A stretch of DNA of 64,000 nt from an uncultured Bacillota bacterium (GTDB taxonomy: Bacteria; Bacillota_I; Bacilli_A; RFN20; CAG-826), in NCBI GenBank assembly GCA_937876465.1, contig CALEHV010000023.1, forward strand, positions 6,625 to 70,624, in the 5' to 3' direction. This document shows, piece by piece, positions 25,058 through 35,761 of the stretch (within the stretch, counting starts at the first letter, position 1; each line of letters opens with the position of its first letter). The translations under genes and the position numbers were made by a program. Below the pieces are notes generated by a model. That model saw only the letters and a list, made by a program, of their open reading frames with translations, was not told where the DNA came from and did not search any database.

Positions 25058-25957
25058 ATGATGGAAAACGCAATTTTGTTTCATTTATCAGCAAATAAGA
25101 AGCTAACTGAGAAGGTAGCTAGTATTTTAAATTTACCTATAGGAAAAGTTGAAATTGAAAAATTTGCTGATGGCGAACTTATGTGCAGAAATCTTTCTAA
25201 TGTAAAAGGGAAAGATGTTTATGTTATCCAATCAACAGGAAAACCTGCTCAAGATAATATCTTTGAAATATTAATTTTCGTTGATGCTTTAAGAAATTGC
25301 GAAGCAAAATCTGTTAATTTAGTTATTCCATATTTTGGATATTCAAGACAAGATAGACCAGCTAGAACAGGTGAACCAATTAGTGCAAAAGTTGTTGCAA
25401 AATTATATCAATCAGTTGGTGCAGATAAAGTTATCACATTTGATTTACATACATCTCAAATTCAAGGTTTCTTTTCTTGCCCAGTAGTTAACATAGATAC
25501 AATTGAATTATTTGGTAACTACTTTGTAGACTATTTCAAAAAACAAGGCGTTAGTGCTAATGATATAGTTATTGTTTCACCAGATCACGGTTCACAACTC
25601 AGAGTTCGTGATTTATCTTCAATGTTTGATCATGCTTCAATTGCTATTATTTCCAAAAGACGTCCTGCTCCAAATAAGAGCGAAATCACAAGCGTTGTTG
25701 GAGACGTTAAAGATAAGACGTGTATCATCATAGATGATATTTTAGATACTTGCGGCACTATTAATAATGCATTTGAATGCTTAAAAGAACATGGTGCAAA
25801 AGAAGTTTATGTTGCTGCTACACACGCAGTATTTTCTGGTGACATAAACACAGAAATTAAAGGTGTAGTTGTCACCGATACATTAGAAAAAGAAATTAAA
25901 GGAGTTAAAGTTTTGTCAGTTGCTGAGCTTTTAGCTAAAGCAATAATGGATAACTAA
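25058..25957 (+). CDS. prs: Ribose-phosphate pyrophosphokinase (PRPP synthase)
   Basis: The 299-residue enzyme makes PRPP from ribose-5-phosphate and ATP, feeding nucleotide salvage. Motifs: VEIEKFADGELMCRN near the N-terminus, YFGYSRQDRPARTGEPISAK (flexible-loop region, about 89–108), ITFDLHTSQIQGFF, and the PRPP signature CIIIDDILDTCGTI (about 222–235). It is somewhat shorter than the usual 315. ATG 25058 or 25061 are both possible and the TTG at 25055 is unlikely; the binding site is weak, so coupling with the upstream gene is likely. Confidence 0.94.
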   Translation: MMENAILFHLSANKKLTEKVASILNLPIGKVEIEKFADGELMCRNLSNVKGKDVYVIQSTGKPAQDNIFEILIFVDALRNCEAKSVNLVIPYFGYSRQDRPARTGEPISAKVVAKLYQSVGADKVITFDLHTSQIQGFFSCPVVNIDTIELFGNYFVDYFKKQGVSANDIVIVSPDHGSQLRVRDLSSMFDHASIAIISKRRPAPNKSEITSVVGDVKDKTCIIIDDILDTCGTINNAFECLKEHGAKEVYVAATHAVFSGDINTEIKGVVVTDTLEKEIKGVKVLSVAELLAKAIMDN

Positions 25958-25965
25958 TATATATT

Positions 25966-25999
25966 AGTGTTACCTTGCTGAACCACTTACAAAACAAGG
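25966..25999 (+). ncRNA. preQ1-I riboswitch controlling queT
   Basis: A 34-nt H-type pseudoknot is visible. P1 is AGTG (25966–25969) with CACT (25984–25987). P2 is CCTTG (25973–25977) with CAAGG (25995–25999). The A-rich tail ACAAAACAAGG has the same form as the well-studied thermophile preQ1-I aptamer. P2 uses the AAGG of the ribosome site of queT, so ligand binding should block translation. The ligand would be preQ1, the substrate that QueT imports and Tgt inserts into tRNA. Confidence 0.85.
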
Positions 26000-26006
26000 A
26001 ATGAAT

Positions 26007-26516
26007 ATGAGAAATAAAGTGATTAGATCAATTACTACAAATGGTATTGTCGCAGCACTTTATTTTATTTTGACATTAATCTCAACTCCATTCTCTTTTG
26101 GTTTAATTCAAATAAGAATTGCCGAGCTCCTAATTCTCTTATGCTTCTTTAGAAGAGATTATGTTGTTGGAGTAACAATTGGATGCGTATTAAGTAATTT
26201 AATGTCTCCTCTAGGAATGTGGGATGTTTTATTTGGCACATTAGCAACATTAGTGTCTGGTTTATTAGTGTCTTTTATGAGACATCTTTTAATTGCGGGC
26301 TTGATTCCAGTTGTAATAAATGGTTTTGCAGTTGGTGCTGAATTATATTTCTTGAGCGAACAAGCTCCTATGTTTTGGGTGGCTGTTGGCGCTGTTGCCT
26401 TAGGAGAATTGATTGCCGTAATTGGTTTAGGATATAGCTTATTTATGATTATAGGAAAGCGCGCTAAATTCCAAGAGGTAATTGGCGCAGAAAGGAACCT
26501 AACATTTAGGTGGTAA
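26007..26516 (+). CDS. queT: QueT-type ECF S component for a queuosine precursor
   Basis: The 169-residue membrane protein has about five or six helices and the QueT-like stretch FGLIQIRIAELLILL (about 31–45) followed by GCVLSNLMSPLGMWD. It is expected to bind preQ1 (or a related deazapurine) and work with a shared ECF energy module, which is not in this window. ATG 26007 was chosen because AAGGA (25996–26000) touches the earlier ATG at 26001 but lies 6 nt before 26007. Regulation is by the preQ1-I riboswitch just upstream. Confidence 0.9.
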   Translation: MRNKVIRSITTNGIVAALYFILTLISTPFSFGLIQIRIAELLILLCFFRRDYVVGVTIGCVLSNLMSPLGMWDVLFGTLATLVSGLLVSFMRHLLIAGLIPVVINGFAVGAELYFLSEQAPMFWVAVGAVALGELIAVIGLGYSLFMIIGKRAKFQEVIGAERNLTFRW

Positions 26517-26520
26517 AATT

Positions 26521-28153
<1,633 letters not shown>

Positions 28154-28154
<1 letters not shown>

Positions 28155-29191
28155 TGGATATTTCATTATTTGATTTTGATTTACCAGAAGAATTGATTGC
28201 TCAATCTCCTGCAGCTAAACGTGACGAATCACGTCTTTTGCTCGTGGATAAAAAGCATAAACAATTTAAGGATTCAATCTTTCATAATATTATTGATTAT
28301 TTGCATAAAGGTGATGTTTTAGTAAGAAATAATACGAAAGTATTACCTGCACGTTTATTTGGAAACAAAGAAGGTACAGGAGCACATGTTGAAGTACTTC
28401 TTTTAAAACAAATTGAAGGTGACATTTGGGAATGCTTAACTGGAAATGCAAAGCCAATTAAAGTTGGTTCGGTTATTTCCTTTAAGGACGGCTTATTAAA
28501 AGCCGAATGTCTTGAAATTAAAGATGAAGGCATTCGTATAATGAAATTTATTTATAAAGGAATTTTCCTAGAAATATTAAACGAAGTAGGTAATATGCCT
28601 TTGCCACCTTATATTAAGAAACAATGTGAAGATAATTCTAGATATCAAACAGTTTATGCAAAAGTACTTGGAAGTGCTGCTGCTCCAACTGCAGGTTTTC
28701 ACTTTACTCCTGAACTCTTAAAACAAATTGAAGATAAAGGCGTAGAAATCATTGATGTAACGTTAAATATAGGTCTTGGAACATTCAAACCTGTGAAAGA
28801 AAAAACTGTTGAAGAACACGTTATGCATACCGAGCATTATTGCGTGTCAAAAGAAGCTGCTGAAAAGCTCAATAAAGCAAAGGCAGAAGGCAGAAGAATT
28901 GTTGCTGTTGGAACTACTGCAACTCGTACCCTTGAAGCAGTCATGCAAAAGTATGGAAAATTCGTCGAATGTGAAGAAGATACAGCTATCTTTATCAAGC
29001 CTGGGTATAAGTTCTTAGCAATTGATGCTTTGATCACAAATTTCCACCTTCCAAAATCAACATTAATTATGTTAGTTTCTGCACTTGCTGGACGCGAATT
29101 TATACTCGAAGTTTATAAGCATGCAGTTGATGAAAAATACAGATTCTTTAGCTTTGGAGACTCAATGTTTATTTATGATGAAAAAGATTAA
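28154..29191 (+). CDS. queA: S-adenosylmethionine:tRNA ribosyltransferase-isomerase
   Basis: The 345-residue enzyme transfers the ribosyl part of SAM to preQ1 in tRNA and forms epoxyqueuosine. Hallmarks: FDLPEELIAQSPAAKRDESR at the N-terminus, NNTKVLPARLFG, GNMPLPPYI, AAPTAGFHFT and LNIGLGTFKPV, and NFHLPKSTLIMLVSAL near the C-terminus. The ATG shares its A with the tgt stop (TAATG), so the genes are coupled. The queH start lies inside its last codons. Confidence 0.96.
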
Positions 29192-29834
29192 TTATTACGA
29201 TAAATCCAGAGAAATCCTTGCAAAAATCGATGATTTGCAAAGAAAACCAAAGCTTTTATTACATGCTTGTTGTGGACCGTGTAGCGCTTTTCCTCTTACA
29301 GATTTGTGCCCACATTTTGACGTAACAATATTCTTTAACAATAACAATATTTATCCTGAAAAAGAGTATGTGAGAAGACTCGAAGAATTAAAGAAATTTT
29401 TGGGCTATTTTGAAAGAGATTTTGGCTATAAAGTTGAACTTATTGTAACTAAATACGATAACGAAAAATACAATGAAGATTTAGAGCAATATAAAGACCT
29501 TCCAGAAGGCGAAATTCGTTGTTTTATTTGCTATGAAAAACGTATGAATGAAGCATATAAATTTGCATCAGAAAATGGATATGATTTTTTCACTACTGTT
29601 ATGACAATTTCACGTCAGAAAAATTCACAAAAATTGAATGAAATTGGTGAAAAATTATCCAAGGTTTATCCTAATGTCGAATATTTTTATTCTGACTTCA
29701 AAAAACACAAAGGAATCGACATTGGAAGAGACATGAGAATTAAGTATAATTTGTACAATCAACTTTACTGCGGTTGCAAATATACATATCAAAAAGGTTT
29801 AGAAAAGGAGGCAAAGAAAAATGAAAGTAATTAA
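29178..29834 (+). CDS. queH: Epoxyqueuosine reductase QueH
   Basis: The 218-residue protein belongs to the QueH family, the alternative to QueG. It reduces epoxyqueuosine to queuosine in tRNA. Cysteine motifs include LLHACCGPCSAFPL (about 26–39) and IRCFICYEKRM (about 113–123), plus QLYCGCKY near the C-terminus, which together bind Fe-S and metal. The start ATG 29178 (or 29175) overlaps the last 14–17 bases of queA. It completes preQ1 → queuosine in this operon. Confidence 0.93.
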   Translation: MKKINYYDKSREILAKIDDLQRKPKLLLHACCGPCSAFPLTDLCPHFDVTIFFNNNNIYPEKEYVRRLEELKKFLGYFERDFGYKVELIVTKYDNEKYNEDLEQYKDLPEGEIRCFICYEKRMNEAYKFASENGYDFFTTVMTISRQKNSQKLNEIGEKLSKVYPNVEYFYSDFKKHKGIDIGRDMRIKYNLYNQLYCGCKYTYQKGLEKEAKKNESN

Positions 29835-31122
29835 ACGAATTATTTGTTTTTTAGGTAAACTCTTTGGTTTAATTCCTTTCTTAATTCTTTTAAGACCTCG
29901 TTATTACACCGAAAACCCAAAAAAGCATACAAAAGCTATTAAAGGCGGTGCAATTATTACATCAAATCACTACCATTTAATGGATTTCTTTACTATTTGG
30001 TTCGCTCATCCTTGGAGACATCAAAGATTCTTCGTCAGCGAAGCTGTCTATCAACATTCATTTGTTGGATGGTTATGCAAAATGGTCGATTCTATCCTTG
30101 TCCATCGCGAAAGAAGTGATATGACTTGGATGGATGAAGCAGAAAAAACTGTAAACAAAGGATCAATTGTTACAATTTTCCCAGAAGGAAAGATTGTTCG
30201 TAACGGAAGAATCGAACAATTCCATCCAGCTGCAGTCTATTTGGCATTAAGAACAGGAAAACCAATTATTCCTCATTACATTGAACCAAACTATTTTAAA
30301 TGGAAACGCGCGCGTATAATTATGGGCGATCCTATTTATGTAAAAGACTACATTAAGTCTGATAATCCAACTCCTGATGAAGTTAGAGAAATGTGCGAAA
30401 TTTTACGTAAGAAAACAATGGAATTAAAACGTAAAATGGAACTCTATCGTAAGTATCATACACGCAGTATTATTTGGTGGCATTCATGGTTCAATGATTT
30501 TTCAAAAGCCATTCTTTGGCTCCCTACAAAATTCGTTTTTCCGGCTAAATTTCACTACTTAGATGGGGCATCAAAAAAGAATAGAAATCCTAAAGGAAAA
30601 GCTGTTGTTGTATCTAAACATTACTGGTTCTCTGATGGCCCAATTTTATCAGTTCATATGATGTCTAGACGTATCAGAATCATCATTGGAAAAGACCTTT
30701 TTGATTGCCGTCCATGGCTTTTAGGACATCTTTTATGCATAGGTTATGACCGTAAAAATGACACTTCTGATCCAAAATGTTTCTTAGAATGTATTAACGT
30801 TTTAAAAGCTGAAGGTGTCATTGGTATCTATCCAGAGGGTCATATTCAACAAAATACTGCAGAGGGTGAATTCCACCAAGGAGCAGCATATTTTAGCCTT
30901 ATGACAGGTGCTCCAGTTCACTTCTATTTCATGGCAAATCCATGGAAACCATTTAGGTTCAATCATGTTATGATTGGTAAGACAATTGATCCTAAAGATT
31001 TATATACTCCAGAAGAGATGAAAAAGAAGGAAACAATTGCAGCGTTTAATGAGGTACTTAGAACATATTTTTTCGCCATCCAAAAAGAGGCAAATAAGTA
31101 CGTCAGAAAACCTAAAAAATAA
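29821..31122 (+). CDS. Tandem PlsC-type acyltransferase
   Basis: The 433-residue protein has two complete PlsC-like domains in one chain. Domain 1 (about 35–200) has SNHYHLMDFF with the HxxxxD motif, and FPEGKIVRNG. Domain 2 (about 245–400) has SKHYWFSDGP, again HxxxxD, and YPEGHIQQNT. The family acylates lysophosphatidate or related glycerolipids at the membrane. Both active sites look intact, which suggests two acylation steps or two substrates. The ATG has AAGGAGG inside the end of queH, which it overlaps by 14 bp. A terminator follows. Confidence 0.88.
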   Translation: MKVIKRIICFLGKLFGLIPFLILLRPRYYTENPKKHTKAIKGGAIITSNHYHLMDFFTIWFAHPWRHQRFFVSEAVYQHSFVGWLCKMVDSILVHRERSDMTWMDEAEKTVNKGSIVTIFPEGKIVRNGRIEQFHPAAVYLALRTGKPIIPHYIEPNYFKWKRARIIMGDPIYVKDYIKSDNPTPDEVREMCEILRKKTMELKRKMELYRKYHTRSIIWWHSWFNDFSKAILWLPTKFVFPAKFHYLDGASKKNRNPKGKAVVVSKHYWFSDGPILSVHMMSRRIRIIIGKDLFDCRPWLLGHLLCIGYDRKNDTSDPKCFLECINVLKAEGVIGIYPEGHIQQNTAEGEFHQGAAYFSLMTGAPVHFYFMANPWKPFRFNHVMIGKTIDPKDLYTPEEMKKKETIAAFNEVLRTYFFAIQKEANKYVRKPKK

Positions 31123-31143
31123 GCAAAAAATTATCAAAAAATT

Positions 31144-31165
31144 GGGGTATTTTTACCCCTTTTTT
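31144..31165 (+). terminator. Intrinsic terminator after the acyltransferase
   Basis: GGGGTA (31144–31149) pairs with TACCCC (31154–31159), followed by six T bases. Confidence 0.85.
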
Positions 31166-31198
31166 CATACCTAAATTACATTATTTTAAAATATTTGC

Positions 31199-31227
31199 TT
31201 GCGCTTATATATAATATCGCGTATATT
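31199..31227 (+). promoter_or_regulatory. Candidate promoter region of the S10 operon
   Basis: TATATT (31222–31227) has TTGCGC 17 bp upstream (31199–31204). A second consensus TATAAT lies at 31210–31215 with a poorer -35. Either gives a leader of about 130–150 nt. Confidence 0.45.
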
Positions 31228-31233
31228 ATTACA

Positions 31234-31360
31234 CGTTGGCGTTTGCGTTGATATGCGAGGTTGCTGACACACCGACAGGCGTGGTCATGAACGGTGGTCA
31301 GGGAATTCGCATTGAGCAATAGCCGAAAGCCTGAAAAAAAGAAAATTAACAGAAGGAGGA
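31234..31360 (+). promoter_or_regulatory. Structured 5' leader of the S10 operon
   Basis: The leader folds into a long stem. ATGCGA (31253–31258) pairs with TCGCAT (31307–31312). Inside, CTGAC-A-CACC (31264–31273) pairs with GGTG-GTCAG (31293–31301), and GAC (31274–31276) with GTC (31284–31286). The GC content exceeds that of flanking intergenic DNA. In other bacteria S10 leaders bind L4 for autoregulation, so this is a likely ribosomal-protein-binding site. Confidence 0.65.
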
Positions 31361-31366
31361 AAATTC

Positions 31367-31678
31367 ATGGCAAAAACAAAAAACATTAGAATTCGTTTGC
31401 AAGCCTATGATCACAAGATACTTGATGCAAGTGTCGCAAAGATCGTTACAGCTGCTAAGAATTCCGGCGCTGTTGTTATTGGTCCAATTCCACTACCAAC
31501 AGAAAAGCAAGTTTACACAATCTTACGTGCTGTCCATAAGTACAAAGATTCACGTGAACAGTTCGAAATCAGAACACACAAGAGATTAATCGATATCTCT
31601 AATCCAACAAAGGAAACTGTCGATATGCTTAAACGTCTCGACTTACCAAGCGGAGTAGATATCGATATCAAGTTATAA
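31367..31678 (+). CDS. rpsJ: Ribosomal protein S10
   Basis: The 103-residue S10 opens the ribosomal operon. It has [20 protein letters not shown] and the conserved RTHKRLIDI near residues 69–77. S10 sits in the head of the 30S subunit and also acts in Nus-dependent antitermination. AGAAGGAGG gives a strong site before the ATG. A structured leader precedes it. Confidence 0.97.
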   Translation: MAKTKNIRIRLQAYDHKILDASVAKIVTAAKNSGAVVIGPIPLPTEKQVYTILRAVHKYKDSREQFEIRTHKRLIDISNPTKETVDMLKRLDLPSGVDIDIKL

Positions 31679-31692
31679 GGAGGTAAGACATC

Positions 31693-32391
31693 ATGAAAGA
31701 AATTATTGGTCGTAAAATGGGCATGACAGAAGTCTTCGCTAAAGATGGCACTATGTATGCTGTTACAGTCGTTGAAGTCTTACCAAACATTGTTACTCAA
31801 GTCAAAACCTTAGAGAAAGATGGCTATACCGCTCTCCAAGTCGGATTTGAAGAAAAGAAAGAATCCAAGGTTAACAAAGCTGAAAAAGGTCACTTTGCAA
31901 AAGCTGGCGTTAAGGCTACAAAACACCTCGGAGAAATCAAAGGCGACGAATTAGCAAACTTCAAAGTTGGCGATGCAGTCAAAGCTGATATCTTCAAAGC
32001 TGGCGATATGGTTGACGTAATCGGCACCTCAAAAGGTCGCGGATACGCAGGTACAATCAAACGCTGGGGTCACAAGATTGGTCCTAAAGGACACGGATCT
32101 GGTTACCACAGAGGTCAAGGTTCATTCGCTAACAACGGACGTAATAACGCACGTGTTATCCCAGGCAAATTAATGTCAGGACATCACGGTAATCTCTCAG
32201 CAACATTACTCAACCTTCAAATCGTTGAAGTCAATGCTGAAAAGAATTACATCTTAGTCAAGGGTGGACTCCCAGGCGCTAAGAAATCACTTGTCACTAT
32301 TCGTAGTGCAATCAAAGCTCAATTAGGCAAGCCAAACGTAATCAAAGAATTAGTTGACTTAACACCTAAGGCTGAAGAGAAAGGAGAATAA
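31693..32391 (+). CDS. rplC: Ribosomal protein L3
   Basis: The 232-residue L3 begins IIGRKMGMTEVFAKDG and has the central loop GTSKGRGYAGTIKRWG and SGYHRGQGSFANNGR that reaches toward the peptidyl transferase centre. It is about 20 residues longer than usual because of the C-terminal tail ending in Lys and Glu. It lies 14 nt after rpsJ with a GGAGG site. Confidence 0.97.
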   Translation: MKEIIGRKMGMTEVFAKDGTMYAVTVVEVLPNIVTQVKTLEKDGYTALQVGFEEKKESKVNKAEKGHFAKAGVKATKHLGEIKGDELANFKVGDAVKADIFKAGDMVDVIGTSKGRGYAGTIKRWGHKIGPKGHGSGYHRGQGSFANNGRNNARVIPGKLMSGHHGNLSATLLNLQIVEVNAEKNYILVKGGLPGAKKSLVTIRSAIKAQLGKPNVIKELVDLTPKAEEKGE

Positions 32392-32393
32392 CA

Positions 32394-33035
32394 ATGGCTA
32401 CTAAGAAATTATCAGTCCCTGTATATTCTCTCGCAGGTGAACAAGTCTCTGAATTAGCTCTCGATGCATCAGTATTCGGAGTTAAAGAAAATAAGCAAGT
32501 TATGTATGATGCCGTTAAGGTCTATCGTGCAAACATGCGTCAAGATACTGCTAAAACAAAGAAACGTGATGAAGTTAGCGGTGGTGGCAAGAAGCCATGG
32601 AGACAAAAAGGCACAGGTCGTGCTAGAGCAGGTTCAACACGCTCCCCAATCTGGGTTGGTGGTGGAACAGTATTCGGCCCAACAGGTGTCCAAAATCACG
32701 AACTTAAACAAAACCGTAAGGAACATCGCTTAGCATTACGCTGTGCATATTCCTCAATGGTTAAAGAACTCAAAGTTGTTAATGAATTCAATATGAAGAA
32801 AATTTCTACAAAAGAATTCGTTAAAGTCCTTGATGCTCTTAAAGCAACTGGAAAGACATTGTTAATCGTGTCTCAACAAAACGACAATCTTCTTCTCAGT
32901 GCTTCTAACGTTGAACGTGTAGTCGTAACAGGCTATACCAACGTCTCGGTCTATGACTTAATGTACTTCGATCACATTGTTACTGATCAAGATACAGTTA
33001 AAGCCATCGAAGAAAACTTAAAGGAGGGTAAATAA
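32394..33035 (+). CDS. rplD: Ribosomal protein L4
   Basis: The 213-residue L4 has the extended-loop sequence KPWRQKGTGRARAGSTRSPI (about 67–86) that lines the exit tunnel. In many bacteria L4 represses its own operon through the S10 leader, so the leader at 31234–31360 is its likely target. Only 2 nt separate it from rplC. Confidence 0.97.
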   Translation: MATKKLSVPVYSLAGEQVSELALDASVFGVKENKQVMYDAVKVYRANMRQDTAKTKKRDEVSGGGKKPWRQKGTGRARAGSTRSPIWVGGGTVFGPTGVQNHELKQNRKEHRLALRCAYSSMVKELKVVNEFNMKKISTKEFVKVLDALKATGKTLLIVSQQNDNLLLSASNVERVVVTGYTNVSVYDLMYFDHIVTDQDTVKAIEENLKEGK

Positions 33036-33037
33036 TT

Positions 33038-33373
33038 ATGGCAAAGAAAGCAGCTGCTAAAGCAACTAAGGCTACAAAAGCCACAATTCATGACTTCGAT
33101 ATAATTATCGAACCAGTCATTACAGAAAAAACAATGACCCTCATGCAAGAACAAAATAAGGTTACACTTCGCGTTAGCGGTAAAGCTAATCGTGCTGAAG
33201 TTAAGAAAGCCTTCGAAAACGTCTTCGGCGTTAAGGCTCTCAACGTTAACATTATTAATGTTCGCGGCAAAGAATGCTCAAGAGGTGGACGTTATAAAGG
33301 TTCAATCTCTGGCTTCAAGAAAGCAGTCGTTACTATCGCAGAAGGCGAAGCACTCGACTTATTCAAAGAATAG
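33038..33373 (+). CDS. rplW: Ribosomal protein L23
   Basis: The 111-residue L23 carries the core IIEPVITEKTMTLM and NVFGVKALNVNIINVRGKEC. L23 sits at the tunnel exit and docks trigger factor and SRP. An N-terminal Ala/Lys/Thr-rich stretch of about 17 residues is added before the core, a mild version of the tails on L22, L5, S5 and S17. It lies 2 nt after rplD. Confidence 0.96.
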   Translation: MAKKAAAKATKATKATIHDFDIIIEPVITEKTMTLMQEQNKVTLRVSGKANRAEVKKAFENVFGVKALNVNIINVRGKECSRGGRYKGSISGFKKAVVTIAEGEALDLFKE

Positions 33374-33410
33374 TTTGAAACAGAACTACACATTATAGGA
33401 GATATAAAAA

Positions 33411-34244
33411 ATGTCAATTAGAAATTACAGACCGACCTCTGCGTCACGTCGTAATATGACCAACTTGACGTTCGATGAAATCACCAAATCAACTCCTGAA
33501 AAAAGCTTAACAGTTAAGCTTAGCAAAACTGGCGGACGTAATAACCAAGGTGTTATTACAACCCGTCATATCGGTGGTGGTCATAAACGTCGCTATAGAG
33601 TCATAGACTTCAAACGTAACAAAGACGGAATCGTCGGTACAATCAAAGCAATCGAATACGATCCAAACCGTAATGCAAACATCTTATTAATCGCTTATAC
33701 AGATGGCGAAAAGAGATACATCATTGCTCCACAAGGAGTAAAAGTTGGAGACAAAGTTGTCTCAGGTGAAAATGTCGACATCAAAGTCGGTAACGCTCTT
33801 CCATTAAAAAACATTCCAGAAGGAACATTTGTTCATAACGTTGAGCTTCAACCAAAGAAAGGCGGCCAAATGTGCCGTGCTGCCGGAACAAGTGCTCAAG
33901 TACTTGGTGCCGAAGGCAAATACATTATTCTTCGTTTAGCATCAGGCGAAGTCCGTAAGGTCTTAGCAGAATGCCGTGCAACAATTGGTGTTGTTGGTAA
34001 CGAAGACTTCATCCTTGTTAATAAAGGAAAAGCAGGTAAGACACGCTGGTTAGGTACAAGACCTACAGTCCGTGGTTCTGCTATGAACCCTAACGATCAC
34101 CCACATGGTGGTGGTGAAGGTAAATGTCCAGTCGGTCGTGATGCACCACGTACTCCATGGGGTAAACGTGCTCTCGGCGTTAAGACAAGACGCATCAAAA
34201 AGGCTTCTACAAAATTAATCGTTCGTAGAATCAATGATAAATAA
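33411..34244 (+). CDS. rplB: Ribosomal protein L2
   Basis: The 277-residue L2 is of standard length with [17 protein letters not shown], and the C-terminal [19 protein letters not shown], whose His is conserved for peptidyl transferase function. The 37-nt gap before it is one of the larger ones in the operon and holds a GGAG site. Confidence 0.97.
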   Translation: MSIRNYRPTSASRRNMTNLTFDEITKSTPEKSLTVKLSKTGGRNNQGVITTRHIGGGHKRRYRVIDFKRNKDGIVGTIKAIEYDPNRNANILLIAYTDGEKRYIIAPQGVKVGDKVVSGENVDIKVGNALPLKNIPEGTFVHNVELQPKKGGQMCRAAGTSAQVLGAEGKYIILRLASGEVRKVLAECRATIGVVGNEDFILVNKGKAGKTRWLGTRPTVRGSAMNPNDHPHGGGEGKCPVGRDAPRTPWGKRALGVKTRRIKKASTKLIVRRINDK

Positions 34245-34263
34245 TGAAAGGAAATAGTTAGAT

Positions 34264-34551
34264 ATGTCACGTAGTATCAAAAAAGGCCCATTCTGTGCCG
34301 AAGAACTTCTTGCAAAAGTTGACGAATTAAACGCAGTTAACAAGAAAGAAGTTATTAAAACTTCATCACGTGCTTCAACAATTTTCCCTTCATTTGTTGA
34401 ACACACATTCGCAGTCTACAATGGCCGCGAACACATTACTGTCTATGTCACAGAAGACATGGTTGGTCATAAGTTAGGAGAATTCGCTCCAACAAGAACA
34501 TTCAAAGGCCACCATGGTAACAATGCTGAAGACAAGGCAGCAGCTAAATAA
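34264..34551 (+). CDS. rpsS: Ribosomal protein S19
   Basis: The 95-residue S19 has [15 protein letters not shown] at the start and the C-terminal [15 protein letters not shown]. It binds 16S rRNA in the 30S head with S13. AAAGGAA precedes the ATG. Confidence 0.97.
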   Translation: MSRSIKKGPFCAEELLAKVDELNAVNKKEVIKTSSRASTIFPSFVEHTFAVYNGREHITVYVTEDMVGHKLGEFAPTRTFKGHHGNNAEDKAAAK

Positions 34552-34565
34552 GGAGGAGACAAACT

Positions 34566-35060
34566 ATGGCAGAAGAAAAGAAAACCGTAGCTAAGAAAGC
34601 TCCAGCAAAGAAAGCACCAGCCAAGAAGGCAGCTCCAAAAGCTGAAAAAGCAGTTAAAGAAGCAGCTCCAAAGGCAGAAGCAAAGAAAGCTGAAGCAAAA
34701 GTCGAAGCTCCTAAGAAAGTTATGCCTACAAGCGCACGTGCAACAGCCTATGATTGCCGTGTCACTCCACGTAAGGCACGCTTAGTCATTGACTTAATTA
34801 GAGGAAAAGATGTTAACGTTGCACTTGGCATTCTTGCTAACGTCAACAAAGCAGCTTCCCCAATCGTTGCTAAAGTTGTTAAATCAGCAGCTTCAAATGC
34901 TATCAACAACTTCGGTATGGATGAAGAAAGCTTATACATCGCTGAAATCTGGGCCAATGATGGCATCCGTATGAAACGCTTCTTACCAAGAGCTAAGGGT
35001 AGCGCATCCGGATTAGTAAAGAGAAATAGCCACATCACAGTTGTGGTTAAAGAAAGATAA
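34566..35060 (+). CDS. rplV: Ribosomal protein L22 with Ala/Lys-rich N-terminal extension
   Basis: The 164-residue protein consists of a standard L22 core (from about residue 54, TSARATAYDCRVTPRKARLV, to the end RNSHITVVVKER) preceded by about 52 residues of Ala, Lys, Pro and Glu in repeats of the AKKAPAKK type. L22 normally has about 110 residues and lines the exit tunnel. The extension would lie on the ribosome surface. ATG 34566 has a GGAGGAG site and no better internal start exists. Confidence 0.95.
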   Translation: MAEEKKTVAKKAPAKKAPAKKAAPKAEKAVKEAAPKAEAKKAEAKVEAPKKVMPTSARATAYDCRVTPRKARLVIDLIRGKDVNVALGILANVNKAASPIVAKVVKSAASNAINNFGMDEESLYIAEIWANDGIRMKRFLPRAKGSASGLVKRNSHITVVVKER

Positions 35061-35073
35061 GGAGGAATAGACA

Positions 35074-35760
35074 ATGGGTCAAAAAGTTAGTCCAGTTGGC
35101 ATGCGTGTTGGTATCAACCGCGATTGGCATTCTCGTTGGTTCGCAAATGATCACGACTATTCCAAATACCTCCTTGAAGACGTTAAGATTCGTAAATATG
35201 TAACTAAGAACTTGAAATCAGCTCTTATTTCACATGTTGAAATCGAACGTAAGAAATCCGGCGACAAAACAAGCGTCAAAGTCATGATCTTCACAGCTCG
35301 TCCTGCAGAAATCATTGGCCAAAACGGTGCTAATGTCGAAAAGATTAAAAAAGAAATTTGCAAATTAATTAATTGTGAGTCAGTCCGTGTCGACGCAGTT
35401 GCAGTTGAAAATCCAGATTTGGATGCTTCACTTGTTGCTCAAGGCATTGCTGCTGAACTCGAAGCCCGTGCTTCATTTAGAACCGCTCAAAAGAAAGCAA
35501 TTCAAAGAGTTCGTAAAGCTGGTGCAAAAGGTGTCAAGACAATGGTCTCAGGCCGTCTTGGTGGTGCAGATATCGCTCGTAGCGAAGGCTATAAAGATGG
35601 TATCGTCCCACTTACAACACTCCGTTCCAACATCGACTTCGCAATTGCAGAAGCAGTTACAGCTTATGGACGTTTAGGTGTCAAAGTTTGGATCTGCCGC
35701 GGTGATAAAGCAGCTGAACAAAGAGCTGCTGAAAAAGCAGGCAGAAAGGGAGCAAGATAA
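35074..35760 (+). CDS. rpsC: Ribosomal protein S3
   Basis: The 228-residue S3 starts GQKVSPVGMRVGINRDWHSR, has the KH domain with EIIGQNGANVEKIKKEI, and RLGGADIARSEGY in the C-terminal part. S3 lies at the mRNA entry site. Its stop is 1 nt before the rplP ATG, so the two are coupled. Confidence 0.97.
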   Translation: MGQKVSPVGMRVGINRDWHSRWFANDHDYSKYLLEDVKIRKYVTKNLKSALISHVEIERKKSGDKTSVKVMIFTARPAEIIGQNGANVEKIKKEICKLINCESVRVDAVAVENPDLDASLVAQGIAAELEARASFRTAQKKAIQRVRKAGAKGVKTMVSGRLGGADIARSEGYKDGIVPLTTLRSNIDFAIAEAVTAYGRLGVKVWICRGDKAAEQRAAEKAGRKGAR

Positions 35761-35761
35761 T

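Noticed and set aside
29085..29177. Longer N-terminus for QueH starting inside queA
   Set aside because: The added 31 residues overlap queA and are not part of the family. ATG 29178 fits the usual start.
35678..35761. Longer N-terminus for L16 starting inside rpsC
   Set aside because: L16 normally begins MLQPKRVKYRR. The extra 28 residues overlap S3 in another frame and have no family support.
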